Shown here piece by piece: positions 6,026 through 6,517 of a DNA stretch of 6,517 nucleotides. The first letter of the stretch is position 1, and each line of letters starts with the position of its first letter. Source of the DNA: an uncultured Aliiroseovarius sp. (GTDB taxonomy: Bacteria; Pseudomonadota; Alphaproteobacteria; Rhodobacterales; Rhodobacteraceae). The translations under genes and the position numbers were made by a program. The stretch covers positions 1 to 6,517 of the forward strand of contig CALJDH010000016.1 of assembly GCA_938023895.1 (NCBI GenBank), read 5' to 3'. Under the pieces are notes generated by a model that saw only the letters and a list, made by a program, of their open reading frames with translations, had not been told where the DNA came from and searched no databases.

Positions 6026-6517
6026 TCAGCGCTGTTCCATGAATCGCTTCAGGCGACTCAGCCCCTCACGAATATCTTCGGTTGAGCGGGCATAGGAAAA
6101 GCGCAGGGTTTGATGTCCGCGGATTGGATCGAAATCCATGCCGGGGGTGACGGCGATGTCGGCATTTTCGAGGATCTCGGCAGCGAAAGCCCGGCTGTCG
6201 TCGGTGTGTTCGCTGACATCGGCATAGATATAGAAGGCCCCGTCTGGCGGGGCGATCTTGTCGAAGCCCGCCTTGGGTAGCTCCTCCAGCATTAGCTGCC
6301 GGTTGGTGCGATAGGTGGCAAGGTTGGCGTCCAACTCGTCACGGGCGTTCAGGGCGCCCAGGGCCGCAACCTGACTGGCATGGGGCGGGCAGATGAACAT
6401 GTTCTGGGCCAAACGCTCGACCGTGCGGATGTGATCTTCGGGTACAACCATCCAGCCGACGCGCCATCCGGTCATCGAGAAATACTTCGAGAAGCTGTTG
6501 ATCACGTAGATGTCATC
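6026..6517 (-). CDS. PLP-dependent class I/II aminotransferase, N-terminal half outside the window
   Basis: The C-terminal 163 residues of a fold-type I aminotransferase (family length about 390, so roughly 225 residues are missing). The frame is open to the window edge, so the true start lies beyond it; a GTG near 6505 is an internal Val codon. SFSKYFSMTGWRVG carries the Lys that forms the Schiff base with pyridoxal phosphate (codon 6485-6487) and the Arg of GWRVG that contacts the PLP phosphate. PPDGAFYIYADV and TPGMDFDP are family blocks, and the Arg of QTLRFSYARS corresponds to the substrate alpha-carboxylate-binding Arg of aspartate aminotransferase. The enzyme moves an amino group between an amino acid and a 2-oxo acid in the cytoplasm. 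The amino-acid substrate cannot be told from this half. It ends 330 nt upstream of the Hint gene on the same strand, so co-transcription is unlikely. Confidence 0.93.
   Translation of the reverse strand, partial: DDIYVINSFSKYFSMTGWRVGWMVVPEDHIRTVERLAQNMFICPPHASQVAALGALNARDELDANLATYRTNRQLMLEELPKAGFDKIAPPDGAFYIYADVSEHTDDSRAFAAEILENADIAVTPGMDFDPIRGHQTLRFSYARSTEDIREGLSRLKRFMEQR

Overview
The window looks like ordinary chromosomal DNA from an alphaproteobacterium, most likely of the Rhodobacterales/Roseobacter type. The grounds are the high-GC coding sequence, glcB followed directly by a GlcG/DUF336 gene, and a Hint_2-type modular protein of a kind common in marine roseobacters. This placement is inferred from gene content and protein style, not from a database search. 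Two genes run off the edges: malate synthase G on the left lacks its N-terminus, and a PLP-dependent aminotransferase on the right lacks its N-terminal half.

Layout. Positions 1-3594 are read on the plus strand. Malate synthase G (partial) is followed after 8 nt by a GlcG-like heme-binding-family protein, and this pair ends at a perfect 12-bp stem-loop (2200-2232). Next come a class I glutamine-amidotransferase-like hydrolase of the gamma-glutamyl-gamma-aminobutyrate hydrolase (PuuD/peptidase C26) family and a small membrane-anchored mono-heme cytochrome c. A perfect 14-bp stem-loop (3599-3630) closes the plus-strand block. From 3650 onward everything is on the minus strand. It starts with a 681-residue, very acidic protein carrying two clusters of calcium-type DxDxDG repeats and a C-terminal Hint autoprocessing domain. 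Upstream of it lies a 330-nt partly AT-rich non-coding stretch, then the C-terminal 163 residues of the aminotransferase.

How the genes work together. Malate synthase G condenses glyoxylate with acetyl-CoA to malate. GlcG-family genes often travel with glycolate/glyoxylate genes, so the first two genes form a convincing glyoxylate-assimilation unit. The hydrolase and the cytochrome are separated from it and from each other by gaps of about 106-108 nt, and no direct functional link is visible. The Hint protein is probably an exported or surface protein, but no secretion gene is in the window.

I see no mobile element, CRISPR array, tRNA, rRNA or defence system. The most interesting object is the Hint/calcium-repeat protein, because of its domain order and extreme charge split. 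It belongs to a recognisable family rather than to a clearly new system.
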